From Microbulbifer sp. VAAF005 (GTDB lineage Bacteria > Pseudomonadota > Gammaproteobacteria > Pseudomonadales > Cellvibrionaceae), in contig NZ_CP120233.1 in the NCBI RefSeq assembly GCF_030012985.1, forward strand, positions 3,715,001 to 3,779,000: a stretch of DNA of 64,000 nucleotides, read 5' to 3'. Of this stretch, positions 18,418-28,168 are shown in pieces (the stretch's first letter is position 1; each line of letters begins with the position of its first letter). The position numbers and the translations under genes are program-made. The notes beneath the pieces were generated by a model. It was given only the letters and a program-made list of their open reading frames with translations, had not been told where the DNA came from and ran no database searches.

Positions 18418-19476
18418 TCAGTGCTCTATAGCATTGATTATTCTCCTAAGCCGGTATTCCCCGAGTAACTGTTGAATATCACTAGATAGGATTTGAAGTG
18501 TTTTAATTAAATATGGTTTTAGCGTGATAATGTTAGCCTTTTTCTGTGGGGGTGTATGATTTGATGGAAAAAGTTCTTCACCTCCTTCGAGGAACTCATC
18601 ATTTATTTTTTTATTTTCCTGTGAATATCGATCTAAAAAATTAGCTCTATCTTCATCAGAGTTCCATAGGTGTGATGATCTTGGTAGTGTTCGCTTGATT
18701 ATGTTTTGCGTATTGCCAGATTTTATCCATTTTAATAGTTTTATATTTTCAGCTTTTGAGTGTATTTGCTGATTTAATATTTGCTTTAAAACGGCCTCTT
18801 CATTGGAGAGACTCTCCCTTATGATCTTGTTAGAATTTGGTAAGCCGGAAACCCCTAGCGAGCGGAAAAAATTAACTGGTAGGTCGCCATTACATAGCTG
18901 CTCGTAAATGAGTATTTGTATATTGGGAAAGAACTTTTTGAATACTGCTATATTTTTATAAAAGTTCAGGTTTCTACCTTCTATCTTTGATAGGAACTCC
19001 TTGAATGACAGTTTCGCTAGTGGAGATACTCCTTTCACAATATGTTCTTTGTATAGAGACTGGGCAAAATTATCTTGTCTGCGCAAGGTTAAGATGATTT
19101 TGGTTTGCTCTGGGGGTAATGTGTTGGAGAGGTGTTCTAAATAATGGTGCCGAGCCTCAATCCAGGAGCAATCTTTTGTTTTATAAGTATGTCGACAAAT
19201 AGGCTCTGCACTAATTAATAGATCAAGGTTATTTTTCTGCGACTTTGACTTCCAGTCATATGCTAGCAACTTTCCTCTGGATATAGGCGGGCTTTCAGGA
19301 TGATCGGAAAATGAGTGTGCAAAAAGATGGTGACCCTTATCTATGCTAATTAAATTGCGATGAATAATGGGATATAAAATGCCTTTGCTTCTTAACAGTC
19401 TTCTATATTTGTAGGCGTAATATTGTATTGCTGTGGTGCCGGTTTTGTGTAGCCCTGAATGTAAATATATAGTCAT
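18418..19476 (-). CDS. Sulfotransferase-like protein
   Basis: 352 residues. The N-terminus LHSGLHKTGTTAIQYYAY contains the PAPS 5'-phosphosulfate loop pattern (GxHKTGTT). LTLRRQDNFAQSLYKEHI near residues 127-145 resembles the 3'-phosphate binding element (RxxxxxxxSxY). No signal peptide, so cytosolic. The closest groups are bacterial sulfotransferase-like proteins that often sit in polysaccharide or surface-modification loci. AT-rich compared with the flanking maltodextrin genes, suggesting acquisition. The acceptor is unknown. Convergent with the arylsulfotransferase gene. Confidence 0.7.
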   Translation of the reverse strand: MTIYLHSGLHKTGTTAIQYYAYKYRRLLRSKGILYPIIHRNLISIDKGHHLFAHSFSDHPESPPISRGKLLAYDWKSKSQKNNLDLLISAEPICRHTYKTKDCSWIEARHHYLEHLSNTLPPEQTKIILTLRRQDNFAQSLYKEHIVKGVSPLAKLSFKEFLSKIEGRNLNFYKNIAVFKKFFPNIQILIYEQLCNGDLPVNFFRSLGVSGLPNSNKIIRESLSNEEAVLKQILNQQIHSKAENIKLLKWIKSGNTQNIIKRTLPRSSHLWNSDEDRANFLDRYSQENKKINDEFLEGGEELFPSNHTPPQKKANIITLKPYLIKTLQILSSDIQQLLGEYRLRRIINAIEH

Positions 19477-19773
19477 TATATGTTCTTTGTATTTTATAGA
19501 TCGTGATCTGGTATCTATTGTTGTTTAATAGGTGCTCATATTTATTTCGAGTGATTTATTTTATGTGTCATGTGAGAGTTGTGTTTTTGGGGCGTCAAAG
19601 AGCCAATGTTAATGGTTTAGTAAAAAATATTCTATTTTATAGTCTTGGGCTCATTTTGAATTCGGTTGGCGTATGTTTTTCTATATTAACCCCGATTGTG
19701 GAGCCCATTAGTTCTAGTATAGTTGTATTTTTGTAAATTTTCGTTCATGCCGATTTAATGCTAGGGGAGACTT

Positions 19774-20088
19774 ATGGGTAATTTTTTCACTCAACTACCA
19801 GGTGATCACTCTAGGGAGCATTTTCAGAGTTTGCTAGAGGGGAAAAGCTGCAGGGTTGAGCGGATTATATCTTACGGGCAGTCCTCGCCGGAAACAGGGT
19901 GGTATGATCAAGATGAGCATGAGTGGGTGTTAGTACTTTCCGGTTATGGTGTTATTGAAATGGAAAATGGTGAGAGGCACCACCTGGGGAAGGGGGATAA
20001 CTTGTTGATTAGGGCAAATCAAAGGCATCGGGTGGTGGAGACAGCTGCAGATGAGGCCACTATATGGTTGGCAGTTTTCTTTCAGTGA
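19774..20088 (+). CDS. Small cupin-domain protein
   Basis: 104 residues; ATG with AGGGGAGA upstream. A single cupin barrel is suggested by the conserved order: EHEWVLVLSGYGVIEMENG (metal-binding His and Glu region) and LGKGDNLLIRANQRHRV (second motif with His). Small single-cupin proteins of this size are usually uncharacterised metal-binding or sugar-binding proteins, cytosolic. No operon partner is evident. Confidence 0.75.
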   Translation: MGNFFTQLPGDHSREHFQSLLEGKSCRVERIISYGQSSPETGWYDQDEHEWVLVLSGYGVIEMENGERHHLGKGDNLLIRANQRHRVVETAADEATIWLAVFFQ

Positions 20089-20976
20089 AGCAGTTATCTT
20101 TTAAGAAATAAATCTTACGAGCTCCTATCGAGAGTTCTATATCTACCAATGTAAATCGGATCTAAAGTCCTCTGACGAGTTAGTATTGTTAGCTTTAAGA
20201 CTGGAGTGGTTGCTGACTGGCAGGTCAGCCTGTACATATCTCCATATACCGTAGAGGCCTGTTAAAATTTTCGGCGCTTTGCTTAAATTGGACAGCTTTA
20301 ATTTGGTCTGATCGTTTGATACCAAGTCAAATCCTTTTCGGCCAGGCAGTGTATGCTGCCTGGTTTTTTCTTATAGGGTTATCGTAAGTAATACTATAAG
20401 AAAATAATTAATCAAATTTTCAGCTTTCTATAGCTAGGTCAGCGGCTAGGTTATCTGGTGGTTATACCCTGTGTATGTTTACTCTAGAGGTTTTCTTTTC
20501 TGAATGAGACATTTGGAAAAGTAAGCTTGTAAAAGCTTCAGTGTTCATAAAAAATCTCTGCGCTCTTCTTACTTAGTCCTGGTAAATGCAATTTAAAATA
20601 TCTTATATGTCGGTGAATTAAACTCTTGATTTATTATTTGAGGTGATATATCTGTAATAGATGATGTTGTTCCCATTTTAATAGTAGGGAAATCAAGAAT
20701 CGACAATTTCCTGGATGTGATTGCGTTTAGGTTGAAATTAGTGATCTGCAGTTAATTTTTTCGTGCTAGGAGGAAACTCTTTCATTAAAAGCCAAATATG
20801 ATTATGGGGCATTAGTACTAATTGGAAGTGTTTACTTAAAGTTGTGCGCCAATTTCCGCCATAAAACGCGTTACTTCTGACAATCGATATAAATTGCTTG
20901 TTCTCGTGTCATTTCTTTGTGAGAAATAAATTAGCATGGTCCTGTGTTGATAAGTAAACATTTTCTTGGGGAAGAA
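20089..20976. other. Long intergenic region
   Basis: No credible gene in nearly 0.9 kb; a minus ORF at 20143-20325 lacks support. A terminator hairpin sits at 20341-20370. Confidence 0.5.
20341..20370 (+). terminator. Rho-independent terminator
   Basis: CCAGGCAG - TGTATG - CTGCCTGG followed by TTTTTTC. It probably ends a transcript coming from the cupin gene or from an unrecognised small RNA. Confidence 0.8.
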
Positions 20977-22782
20977 ATGAAAGTTCAGTTTTTAAAAGCA
21001 ACTCTTTGCCTTGCTATTGTCTCATCGCTATACGGTTGTAACGGAGGATCAGGTGGAGGAAAATCTCCTGAAGAGACTGGTGATATTACTGCACCCAGTT
21101 TGACCCTTATTCCTGCAGGTGGTAGTACTATCGAAGAAGGTGGTAGGGTATTACTGACTTTTGATGAACCAGTAGAGCTAGGTGATATCTCACTGTCTGG
21201 TTCTATGCAGGAACTCGGGGAGCTATACCAAGTTAGTGAAGATTCATTAGAGCTGAGACCGAACGATGTTTGGGGGGAAGGGGAAGAGCTATCCCTAGTA
21301 ATCAATGCTCAGGACGGCGCTGGTAATCAAATGACGGAGATTACCGTCAAGTATCAAGTTGAGAACATTGCCCCTACTGTAAATAGTATATTTCCGCAGA
21401 ATATTCGCCTGGAAAAGAATGATTCTTTCAAACTGCAATTTTCTGAGACTATGGATACAGATAGTCTTCAATTAAGCGGAATATTACTTGAAGATGACTA
21501 TAAGGTTGTTTGGTCTGCTACCGCCGTTGAAAATGATACGCTAACCGTTACTCCAAAAGAATACTGGATCGCCGGACAGAAACGCACAATCAACGTTGAT
21601 GTAATGGATTTAGCAGGAAATTCCATTCCTACAGTAAACAGCAGTTTTACTGTGCCGATGTATTTCGAGAACTTTACTCCGGCGTCAGTGGTGATTGGTC
21701 AGGATAATTTTTCAGACATAGATACAGGGCTCAGTGCTAAAAATCTTGGAGGTTTTCCGGTTGGTACTTCTGCCGTTAGTTCTGATGGAAAACTATTTAT
21801 AACGGATCGAGAAAATCATCGTGTCTTGGTATTTAATGAAATACCTTCCTCGAATGGGACTTCTGCTGATTTTGCTATAGGTGTCGATAGTCTGGATAGC
21901 TCCGATTCATCTGATGATAGAAAGACACTACAAACGCCAATTCAGGCCAGTATTAATGACGGTAAGTTAGTTGTTTCTCAGGCGGAGGGGGAAAGACGGA
22001 TTTCGCTTTATAATCAAGTCCCTATGGATGGGACGGCAGCTCCTGAAGTGGTTTTAGGGCCATGGGGCAAGGGAGACGAAGGATGTGATAGCTTTAGCAC
22101 ACTAGCATCTGCCATTATAGTTGACGGGAAGATTATAGCTGTAGATGAAGTTAACTCTCGCGTGTTGGTTTGGAATAGTATTCCAACAGAAGATAATACA
22201 ATTGCAAGCTTAGCTATTGGTCAGCCTACACTGGAGAGTTGCGCCGCTAATACCGATTTGGATGGTAATAGCGGGGGGCCAACAGCTCAAAATCTTGCTT
22301 ACCCTAGTGCAGTCTGGAGTGATGGAGATAAGCTTGCAATTTTAGATTCTGAAAACAATAGAATTTTGCTCTGGAATGAATTTCCCACAGAAAACTATGC
22401 TGCGGCAGATGTTGTACTTGGGCAGGAAAATTTTAGAGTTGCTGAGTGGCCGGATAATGCAACGGAAAAGGATTTACTTTATCCCTGGTTAGGGATTTGG
22501 TCAAATGGAATTCAGCTATTCGTAACTGATACAGAGAATAACCGAGTGTTAATTTGGGATCAGTGGCCTGAAGAAAATTATGCTGCTGCGGATTCTGTTT
22601 TGGGGCAAAGTGATTTTGTAAAATCTGCTTATAATGACTCTAATCAAGACGGAGTTTATGATACCGGTGAACTACCTAGTGCATCCACTTTAGGCCTTCC
22701 AACAGGAGTCTTTGGTTATAAAGATAATCTGTTTGTTACTGACTCAATGAATAATAGGATCTTGGTGTTTAAGTCGCAGTAG
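20977..22782 (+). CDS. Lipoprotein with Ig-like domains and NHL-type repeats
   Basis: 601 residues from ATG 20977 (GGGGAAGAA upstream). A lipobox LYGC at about residues 18-21 predicts lipid anchoring. Residues about 40-230 hold two bacterial Ig-like / SbsA-type domains (FDEPVELGDISLSG, FSETMDTDSLQLSG). The C-terminal half has about five repeats of the pattern ASVVIGQDNF ... LFITDRENHRVLVFNEIP, typical of NHL beta-propeller repeats, with recurring phrases ENNRILLW and NNRVLIW. Such proteins are surface-exposed binding or scaffold proteins; the ligand is unknown. It ends at a strong bidirectional terminator. Confidence 0.85.
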   Translation: MKVQFLKATLCLAIVSSLYGCNGGSGGGKSPEETGDITAPSLTLIPAGGSTIEEGGRVLLTFDEPVELGDISLSGSMQELGELYQVSEDSLELRPNDVWGEGEELSLVINAQDGAGNQMTEITVKYQVENIAPTVNSIFPQNIRLEKNDSFKLQFSETMDTDSLQLSGILLEDDYKVVWSATAVENDTLTVTPKEYWIAGQKRTINVDVMDLAGNSIPTVNSSFTVPMYFENFTPASVVIGQDNFSDIDTGLSAKNLGGFPVGTSAVSSDGKLFITDRENHRVLVFNEIPSSNGTSADFAIGVDSLDSSDSSDDRKTLQTPIQASINDGKLVVSQAEGERRISLYNQVPMDGTAAPEVVLGPWGKGDEGCDSFSTLASAIIVDGKIIAVDEVNSRVLVWNSIPTEDNTIASLAIGQPTLESCAANTDLDGNSGGPTAQNLAYPSAVWSDGDKLAILDSENNRILLWNEFPTENYAAADVVLGQENFRVAEWPDNATEKDLLYPWLGIWSNGIQLFVTDTENNRVLIWDQWPEENYAAADSVLGQSDFVKSAYNDSNQDGVYDTGELPSASTLGLPTGVFGYKDNLFVTDSMNNRILVFKSQ

Positions 22783-22823
22783 TGCTTTCTAGATTGACTT
22801 GGCTAGATTGAAATTATAGCTAA

Positions 22824-22862
22824 GAGAGATGGTAAATAAATTTACCATCTCTCTCACTTTTT
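22824..22862. terminator. Bidirectional terminator
   Basis: GAGAGATGGTAAAT / ATTTACCATCTCTC makes a long perfect stem followed by ACTTTTTAG, between convergent genes. Confidence 0.85.
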
Positions 22863-22873
22863 AGGGATTTAGT

Positions 22874-23707
22874 TTATTGCAAATTCTTAAGTTGATGATA
22901 CTTGGTTTTTATCTCTTCCAGGTTGACGGTGGGGGCAGGAAACTGGGGGTTTAACTTCTTTAATGCTTCAGAAATAATTGAGGCTACAGCCAAGTCCCGG
23001 AACCATTTGTGGTTTGCGGGGATAACAAACCAGGGCGCGTATTCGGTGCTGCATTGATTTAGCATATCTTCAAAAGCACAGATATACTCATCCCAATATT
23101 TTGCCTCAGTATAATCACTTTCGCTGATTTTCCACTGTTTGGCGGGATCATCAATACGTTGCTTGAATCTCTCCAACTGCTCATCCTGGCTGATGTAAAG
23201 GAAAAATTTCAGTATTATTGTGTTGCTTTCAGAGAGTAATTTTTCAAAGTTGTTAATTTGTTCATAGCGTTTGCTCCAAATGTCCATCGGAACCAGGCTA
23301 TGCACTCGCTCAATCAGCACCCCCTCATACTGAGAGCGGTTAAAGATTGATATATGCCCACGAGCAGGGGTTACTTTATGATATCGCCATAAGAAATCAT
23401 GCTCGCTCTCTTCTTTTGAAGGTTCCTTAAAGGAAATCGCTCTACACATTTGTGGATTTGTTGCGCCCAATACATGCTTGATGGTGCCATCTTTCCCCGA
23501 GGCATCTATTCCCTGCAAGCAGATAAGTAGAGATGTTTTACGCTCAGCGTAAAGCTTGTAAGTGAATGAACGTATCTGCTCATCTATACGCTGGGTATCT
23601 GGGAGTGCCTCTTCACGACTTTCGTAACAATGTTTGAAGCCCGGATCTATTTCGGAGAGCTTTATCTTGCTGTCAGGCTTTACCCTGAAATCTTCGAAAC
23701 AATTCAT
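22874..23707 (-). CDS. Polyphosphate kinase 2 family protein (PPK2)
   Basis: 277 residues. Walker A GIDASGKDG at residues 66-74, followed by the conserved ISFKEPSKEE segment, the lid-region FNRSQYEGVLIERV (Walker B-like) and the RIDDPAKQWKISESDY motif, all typical of PPK2. These cytosolic enzymes transfer phosphate between polyphosphate and nucleoside mono- or diphosphates. The length fits single-domain PPK2; the AMP versus ADP preference is not readable with certainty. It lies 39 bases downstream of the P-type ATPase gene on the same strand, so probably co-transcribed. Confidence 0.92.
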   Translation of the reverse strand: MNCFEDFRVKPDSKIKLSEIDPGFKHCYESREEALPDTQRIDEQIRSFTYKLYAERKTSLLICLQGIDASGKDGTIKHVLGATNPQMCRAISFKEPSKEESEHDFLWRYHKVTPARGHISIFNRSQYEGVLIERVHSLVPMDIWSKRYEQINNFEKLLSESNTIILKFFLYISQDEQLERFKQRIDDPAKQWKISESDYTEAKYWDEYICAFEDMLNQCSTEYAPWFVIPANHKWFRDLAVASIISEALKKLNPQFPAPTVNLEEIKTKYHQLKNLQ

Positions 23708-23746
23708 AGTTCGACTGCCTACCTTTGTTAGGCTTTTGTAGGTGGC

Positions 23747-26272
23747 TCAGATATCACTTAATCTTCGATAAAGAAGTTTCTTGACCAGGTCCAGGAAAAA
23801 CATCCAGATAATCATGTATAGCCATACCAGACCGATTATAGTCCAGGGTATTGCCGGCACCAGCCAGCCGAATCCACACATCAGTACGGTAAACGCTTGG
23901 GTGCCAACAATTGCGATAAACAGAGGGAATGCGGGTAGTGGTTTTGAAAAGAAAGCTGTACGTGAGCGCACAACGAATAACAGTAGATGTCCTCCCGCTA
24001 CGATCTGTAAAAATACGATAGTTTGAATTTGCTCTTTATTTAATGCAATCCAGGATTGCCAGTGGGTGTTATTGAGCCATTCCATTCCAATAAAGAGAAT
24101 ACCCATTGTTTGAGCAATAGAAAAAAGGCCGATAATGCTAGAGCCCAGTAATAGGTCTCGCATTTGCCAATGCACAGGTTCCTTGGGAAGCAGGGTATTA
24201 TCGTAGGCAATGGTCATAATGGGGATGTCATCAAGAAGAGCCACTAGTACGATCATAACCGGGGTTAGGGGCGAGAAACCGAACATTATGGTAGCAAAGA
24301 CAACCACCACCATAATATCCAGGGTCATGGATACCCGAAAAAGTACGTAATTAATAATGCGTTCAAATATTTTTCGGGCTTCATCAATGGCATCGACGAT
24401 GGTAGATAGCCCGGGAGAGGTCAGGATAATGGCTGCTGCCGCGCGTGCGGCGTCGGTTGCACCGCTAACGGCGATACCGCAATCAGCTTGCTTAAGGGCT
24501 GGCGCATCATTCACACCATCGCCAGTCATGGCAACCTGGTGACCCCTGCCTTGCAATGCTTTCACAATGGCATATTTATGTTCGGGAAACACTCGCCCAA
24601 ATCCATCTGCACGCTCAACGGTATCGACGATAGTAGATGGCAGGTGGTCCATATCCTGGGACTTTGTAAACACACTACTGGCAGCGAAAATATTTGTTCC
24701 AATACCGACTTGAGTAGCGATTTCCTTGCCGATAGCCACATCGTCGCCCGTAATCATTTTTACTTGAAGCCCGTGTTCCCGTGCACGCTGAATAGTGTCT
24801 TTGGAGTCATCCCGAGGTGGGTCTTCAAGAGACAGAATACCCAGGAATTGCCACGATGAACCGTTTGCCTTCTGCGCAACGCCCAGGGAGCGCAGTCCCC
24901 TGGAGGCCTGTTGTTGCACACAAGCAGTGGCTTTGTCGGCCTCCGCACCACTCAAGTTACATAAGTCGACAATAGCCTGGGGGGCCCCTTTGCTGAAATA
25001 TAGGGTTTGCCCGTCCTGATCCTGTACCTTAACCTCAGTGCGTTTGCTCACCGGATCAAATGGAGTGAATTCCTCAACCTTATATTTCTTCAGTTCTTCC
25101 TTATTTTTCAGGCCGGCAAAAATTGCTTGATCAATTGGATCACTGGCGCCTGCTTCAGATGCGATAGCGGCGGCAAGAATTAACTGGTCGTTCTTTTTCG
25201 CGCTGAATAAGGTAGGTTCTTCGAGACACAATTGGTTCTTGGTGAGGGTGCCAGTTTTATCTGAGCAGAGGATATCAACACCGGCCAATTCTTCGATGGA
25301 TTCCAGCCGCGAGACGATCGCTTTTTTACGGGATAGCGCCAGGGCACCGAGAGCATTGGTCACAGTAATGACCGAAGGCATGGCAACGGGAATCGAAGCG
25401 ATCAGCAATACCAGTACAGTGCGAAGGATATTGATGATATCTGACCAGTGCCATGTTTCCGCAACCACGATATCGCGGTATAACTCTGTACCCACCAGAA
25501 TAACGGCCAGCACTAAACACAACACGATGAGGAAGTCACCGATATGGGTGACGGCTTTCTGCGAATGTGAGGCACTTTGCCCAGCGCCTGCAACAAGTTG
25601 GGCGGTGCGCCCAAAGAATGTATTGTGCCCGGTACCAATGACAACAGCGGTCATCTCCCCCCGTTTAGCGATACTGCTGGAATAGCCGATATCACCGATG
25701 CTCTTACTGACGGGTAGAGATTCTCCGGTAAGGGCAGCTTGATCAATACTGATGGATTTCCCTTCGGTAAATCGCACATCAGCGGGCACGACTTGCCCTA
25801 GCTTGATTCGCACTATATCCCCTGGGACCACCATCGCCGCATCGATGGATTGATACCCCCCATCCCTTAATACATTGGCTTTGGGGGCCATGCTGGCCTT
25901 CAGTGCTGCCAGCGCATTGGCAGCTTTGTGTTCCTGCCAAAACCCGGCAATCGCGTTGTATAGAAGCAGGGCCATAATGATGGCGAAATCGGGCCAGTGG
26001 CCAATTAATGCAGAAAGCAATGCGGCCGCTTCAATCATCCAGGGAATGGGGCCCCAGAAAAATCGCAAGAACTTAGCGAGTGCGCTTTGCTCCCTCTCCT
26101 GAATGGTATTGGGACCATATTTTTGCAGGCGGGCGCTGGCTTCATTTTTTGTGAGGCCGGCGGGTGACGTGTTTAGTTCATTGTAAACTGCATCAATATC
26201 AGCGTTCTGCAAATCTAACGATTGCTGATCGCTGTTGTTTTGATTATTTGGCGATGATTCTTGACTTTGCAC
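23747..26272 (-). CDS. Plasma-membrane-type proton-efflux P-type ATPase
   Basis: 841 residues with a GTG start. The cation-ATPase N-terminal domain (about 25-95) is followed by membrane segments, the actuator TGES loop (QAALTGESLPV), the phosphorylation site Asp about residue 338 (CSDKTGTLTKNQ), and hinge MTGDGVNDAPALKQADCGIAV. The lack of metal-binding CPC and the overall pattern match the P3A (Pma1-like) proton pumps found in some bacteria and archaea. It would drive H+ export across the inner membrane using ATP. The partner gene PPK2 could regenerate nucleotides from polyphosphate, an energetic pairing that is inferred. Confidence 0.9.
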   Translation of the reverse strand: MQSQESSPNNQNNSDQQSLDLQNADIDAVYNELNTSPAGLTKNEASARLQKYGPNTIQEREQSALAKFLRFFWGPIPWMIEAAALLSALIGHWPDFAIIMALLLYNAIAGFWQEHKAANALAALKASMAPKANVLRDGGYQSIDAAMVVPGDIVRIKLGQVVPADVRFTEGKSISIDQAALTGESLPVSKSIGDIGYSSSIAKRGEMTAVVIGTGHNTFFGRTAQLVAGAGQSASHSQKAVTHIGDFLIVLCLVLAVILVGTELYRDIVVAETWHWSDIINILRTVLVLLIASIPVAMPSVITVTNALGALALSRKKAIVSRLESIEELAGVDILCSDKTGTLTKNQLCLEEPTLFSAKKNDQLILAAAIASEAGASDPIDQAIFAGLKNKEELKKYKVEEFTPFDPVSKRTEVKVQDQDGQTLYFSKGAPQAIVDLCNLSGAEADKATACVQQQASRGLRSLGVAQKANGSSWQFLGILSLEDPPRDDSKDTIQRAREHGLQVKMITGDDVAIGKEIATQVGIGTNIFAASSVFTKSQDMDHLPSTIVDTVERADGFGRVFPEHKYAIVKALQGRGHQVAMTGDGVNDAPALKQADCGIAVSGATDAARAAAAIILTSPGLSTIVDAIDEARKIFERIINYVLFRVSMTLDIMVVVVFATIMFGFSPLTPVMIVLVALLDDIPIMTIAYDNTLLPKEPVHWQMRDLLLGSSIIGLFSIAQTMGILFIGMEWLNNTHWQSWIALNKEQIQTIVFLQIVAGGHLLLFVVRSRTAFFSKPLPAFPLFIAIVGTQAFTVLMCGFGWLVPAIPWTIIGLVWLYMIIWMFFLDLVKKLLYRRLSDI

Positions 26273-26707
26273 TTTGGGTTTCCCAATGACAAAGGTTTAC
26301 CTATGGAGTCTGTTCCAGCAATGGATATTTCAATCTAGCAGTTTGCGCCACTCGCTAAGTGGACATTGGTGACGGCGGTAACAGAAATTTGAAGGCATAG
26401 AGTCAAAGGCAAAAAAGCCGGTATCCTACTGGCATGAAAAACCACTACTCCTGTGGGCCATTGAAAGGGGTATATCAGTGACAGCTGATTAAGCTGCAGG
26501 ATTAGCCTATCTCGATAACGTCTCGGTTTTTCTCCGGGGTTTCGAATAGTAAATCTTTGCTAGTCCTTGTCCAACAGGCTCAAGGTATAGGCTATATGCA
26601 GGTGCTTTCCGTATATGCCTAAGTTCTCTTTAGCTTATAGTGCACTATCATGATAGGCTGAAGCCTAACTATACAGGGTGTCTACTAAGCGTGGGTAAGT
26701 CTTAAAC
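26273..26707. other. Gap between ATPase and cassette array
   Basis: No gene seen. This is the left boundary of the cassette array; beyond attC 26708-26806 the sequence no longer shows attC-like inverted repeats. Confidence 0.5.
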
Positions 26708-26806
26708 TTAACGCCCAGCACACGGGAGGCCGAAATAAAGCGAAGCGTAATGTAGGCCGTCCTGCCCGGCGTCTTTTTTCGGGCATTCGTGCTGCTTGCT
26801 ATGCAT
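26708..26806 (-). repeat. attC site
   Basis: TTAACGCCCAGCAC on the left pairs with GTGCTGCTTGCTATGC on the right; it contains the stop codon of the cassette gene at 26799. The right core reads CTATGC, not TTATGC. Last site of the array. Confidence 0.7.
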
Positions 26807-27185
26807 TTTGATATGCCGAAACCTTTGTAAAGAACAAAACATCGCAAATGCAGCTAAAATATGTACCAGAAGAAGATACAAATTTGAACGAATATAGATC
26901 ACTTCCCTTAATTTTTTTTACCCTAAATTCGCCGATATTCTCTGACGCCCAATCTTTCATGTGAATCTGTGTACAGGCCCCCAGAACAATTGTTACTTGA
27001 ACTGTATTAAGTTTCTGATCGCTCCATTTTCTTGGAGCGTTTTCTGGCCATTCACGAAGATCAAACTCGATTTTGACATCTCGATCTTCAAATGACATCC
27101 GTATAAGCTCTACAACTTCTCCGAATACCTGGTCTTGAAAGATCCTGTCTAGTGCCTCTCTTGAATTAAGATAGTCTAACCACAT
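26799..27185 (-). CDS. Cassette protein, unknown (128 aa)
   Basis: Soluble, no signal peptide. Starts MWLDYLNSREALDRIF; the middle has acidic and basic alternation (SFEDRDVKIEFDLREWP), and the C-terminal part is beta-rich. I recognise no family. The stop codon lies within the attC to its left, as is common for cassette genes. Last cassette of the array, farthest from any integrase-proximal promoter. Confidence 0.65.
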   Translation of the reverse strand: MWLDYLNSREALDRIFQDQVFGEVVELIRMSFEDRDVKIEFDLREWPENAPRKWSDQKLNTVQVTIVLGACTQIHMKDWASENIGEFRVKKIKGSDLYSFKFVSSSGTYFSCICDVLFFTKVSAYQNA

Positions 27186-27203
27186 ATGGTCACTCTATGG
27201 ATT

Positions 27204-27257
27204 GCATAACGCCGCTAGCAAGGGCAGCCGGAGATTTACTGCCTGGCGTTGTTAACC
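27204..27257 (-). repeat. attC site (short)
   Basis: GCATAACGCC...GGCGTTGTTAACC, about 54 bases, with the common inner arm GCTAGCAAGGGCAGCCG. Confidence 0.85.
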
Positions 27258-27689
27258 ATTTTTACAATCTGAAGGTTGATGAGAAAGGTTGAGGATTTGC
27301 TTGCCGGCTTTTCCAAGGTATCTGAAATTTACGGTAACTCCGTGATCTACAAATTGCTTCATATCCGAAGATGAGCAGTAATTGTTAAGTACTTTTGGAG
27401 ACAGATTCTGTTCTAGAGTAGATGCATCAATTTCATCAAATGAGTAATTGGTAAGCGTATAAATATATGTGAATGTGTTATTTAAGCCGACAGTGCTGTC
27501 TAGGCGCGTTTCTGAATCTATGATCATCGGCAACAGCTTATTTGTCTCTTCGGCTACTTTCTTTAGGCGATCATTCTGATCTACATTTTCTTTAAATAGA
27601 TCTTTGACGGCAAAACTCCCTAAGGCAGAACCTATTGCGGTAGCTGCGGTTACTAGGATTATATTCTTTTTGCTTATCTTATTTTCCAT
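27252..27689 (-). CDS. Membrane-anchored cassette protein (145 aa)
   Basis: The N-terminus has a lysine-rich start then a hydrophobic segment (NIILVTAATAIGSALGSFAV), probably a membrane anchor. The rest is predicted soluble on the periplasmic side, with patterns ETRLDSTVGLNNTFTYIYTL and FRYLGKAGKQI. The overall layout resembles small exported cassette proteins; no family recognised with confidence. Confidence 0.65.
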   Translation of the reverse strand: MENKISKKNIILVTAATAIGSALGSFAVKDLFKENVDQNDRLKKVAEETNKLLPMIIDSETRLDSTVGLNNTFTYIYTLTNYSFDEIDASTLEQNLSPKVLNNYCSSSDMKQFVDHGVTVNFRYLGKAGKQILNLSHQPSDCKNG

Positions 27690-27714
27690 TTTACTCTAAT
27701 TCACTCACTTCTAT

Positions 27715-27830
27715 GGTTAACGCTCCGCTCACCCGCACATACTGCGGAGAGCGTTTTTGTGTAAAGTGGCGCTAGCGACACACAAAAACGAGCGTAGCAG
27801 TATGTGTCGGTATGCAGCAGTTTGTTAAGG
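27715..27830 (-). repeat. attC site (long, about 116 bases)
   Basis: GGTTAACGC...TTTGTTAAGG, with a long internal stem (TACTGCGGAGAGCGTTTTTGTGT pairs in part with ACACAAAAACGAGCGTAGCAGTA). Confidence 0.8.
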
Positions 27831-27833
27831 ATT

Positions 27834-28166
27834 CTAGCTCTCTAGGTCACCATATTCGGATTGTATGTAATAATATGTTTTCTCATAAATACCCATCATT
27901 ACATCATCATACTTCTCCTCATGAGCTGGATCGTAATTTTCCTCTTCGTCATCAGTGAAAGGATACATTAAAATTGCTTTAGACATCTCAATATCAGCCA
28001 AACGCATTAATAGCTTTGCTTCATTCTCATCAATTGATAAATATTCTGAATTGTCCAAATCAATATTTTTAAACACATGCAACAGAGCGTCATATCCTTG
28101 ATTAACTACAATTTCATTTAGCTCTTTAATCAGTTCGTTAGGGAAATAAATATTTCTTTTAGACAT
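27834..28166 (-). CDS. Acidic partner protein of a two-gene cassette (putative antitoxin/immunity)
   Basis: 110 residues, markedly acidic (DDEEENYDPAHEEKYDD), no signal. Begins 2 bases after the stop of the 166-residue basic protein upstream (TAA-GC-ATG), so translation is coupled. Two genes in one cassette with one small basic and one small acidic product is the usual layout of integron toxin-antitoxin or toxin-immunity cassettes. The antidote role is inferred from charge and position only. Confidence 0.65.
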   Translation of the reverse strand: MSKRNIYFPNELIKELNEIVVNQGYDALLHVFKNIDLDNSEYLSIDENEAKLLMRLADIEMSKAILMYPFTDDEEENYDPAHEEKYDDVMMGIYEKTYYYIQSEYGDLES

Positions 28167-28168
28167 GC

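Noticed and set aside
19503..19736. Plus-strand ORF of 77 residues between sulfotransferase and cupin genes
   Set aside because: Hydrophobic but no Shine-Dalgarno, AT-rich shadow-like composition, no recognised motif.
20143..20325. Minus-strand ORF of 60 residues near the terminator at 20341
   Set aside because: No supporting features; intergenic region only.
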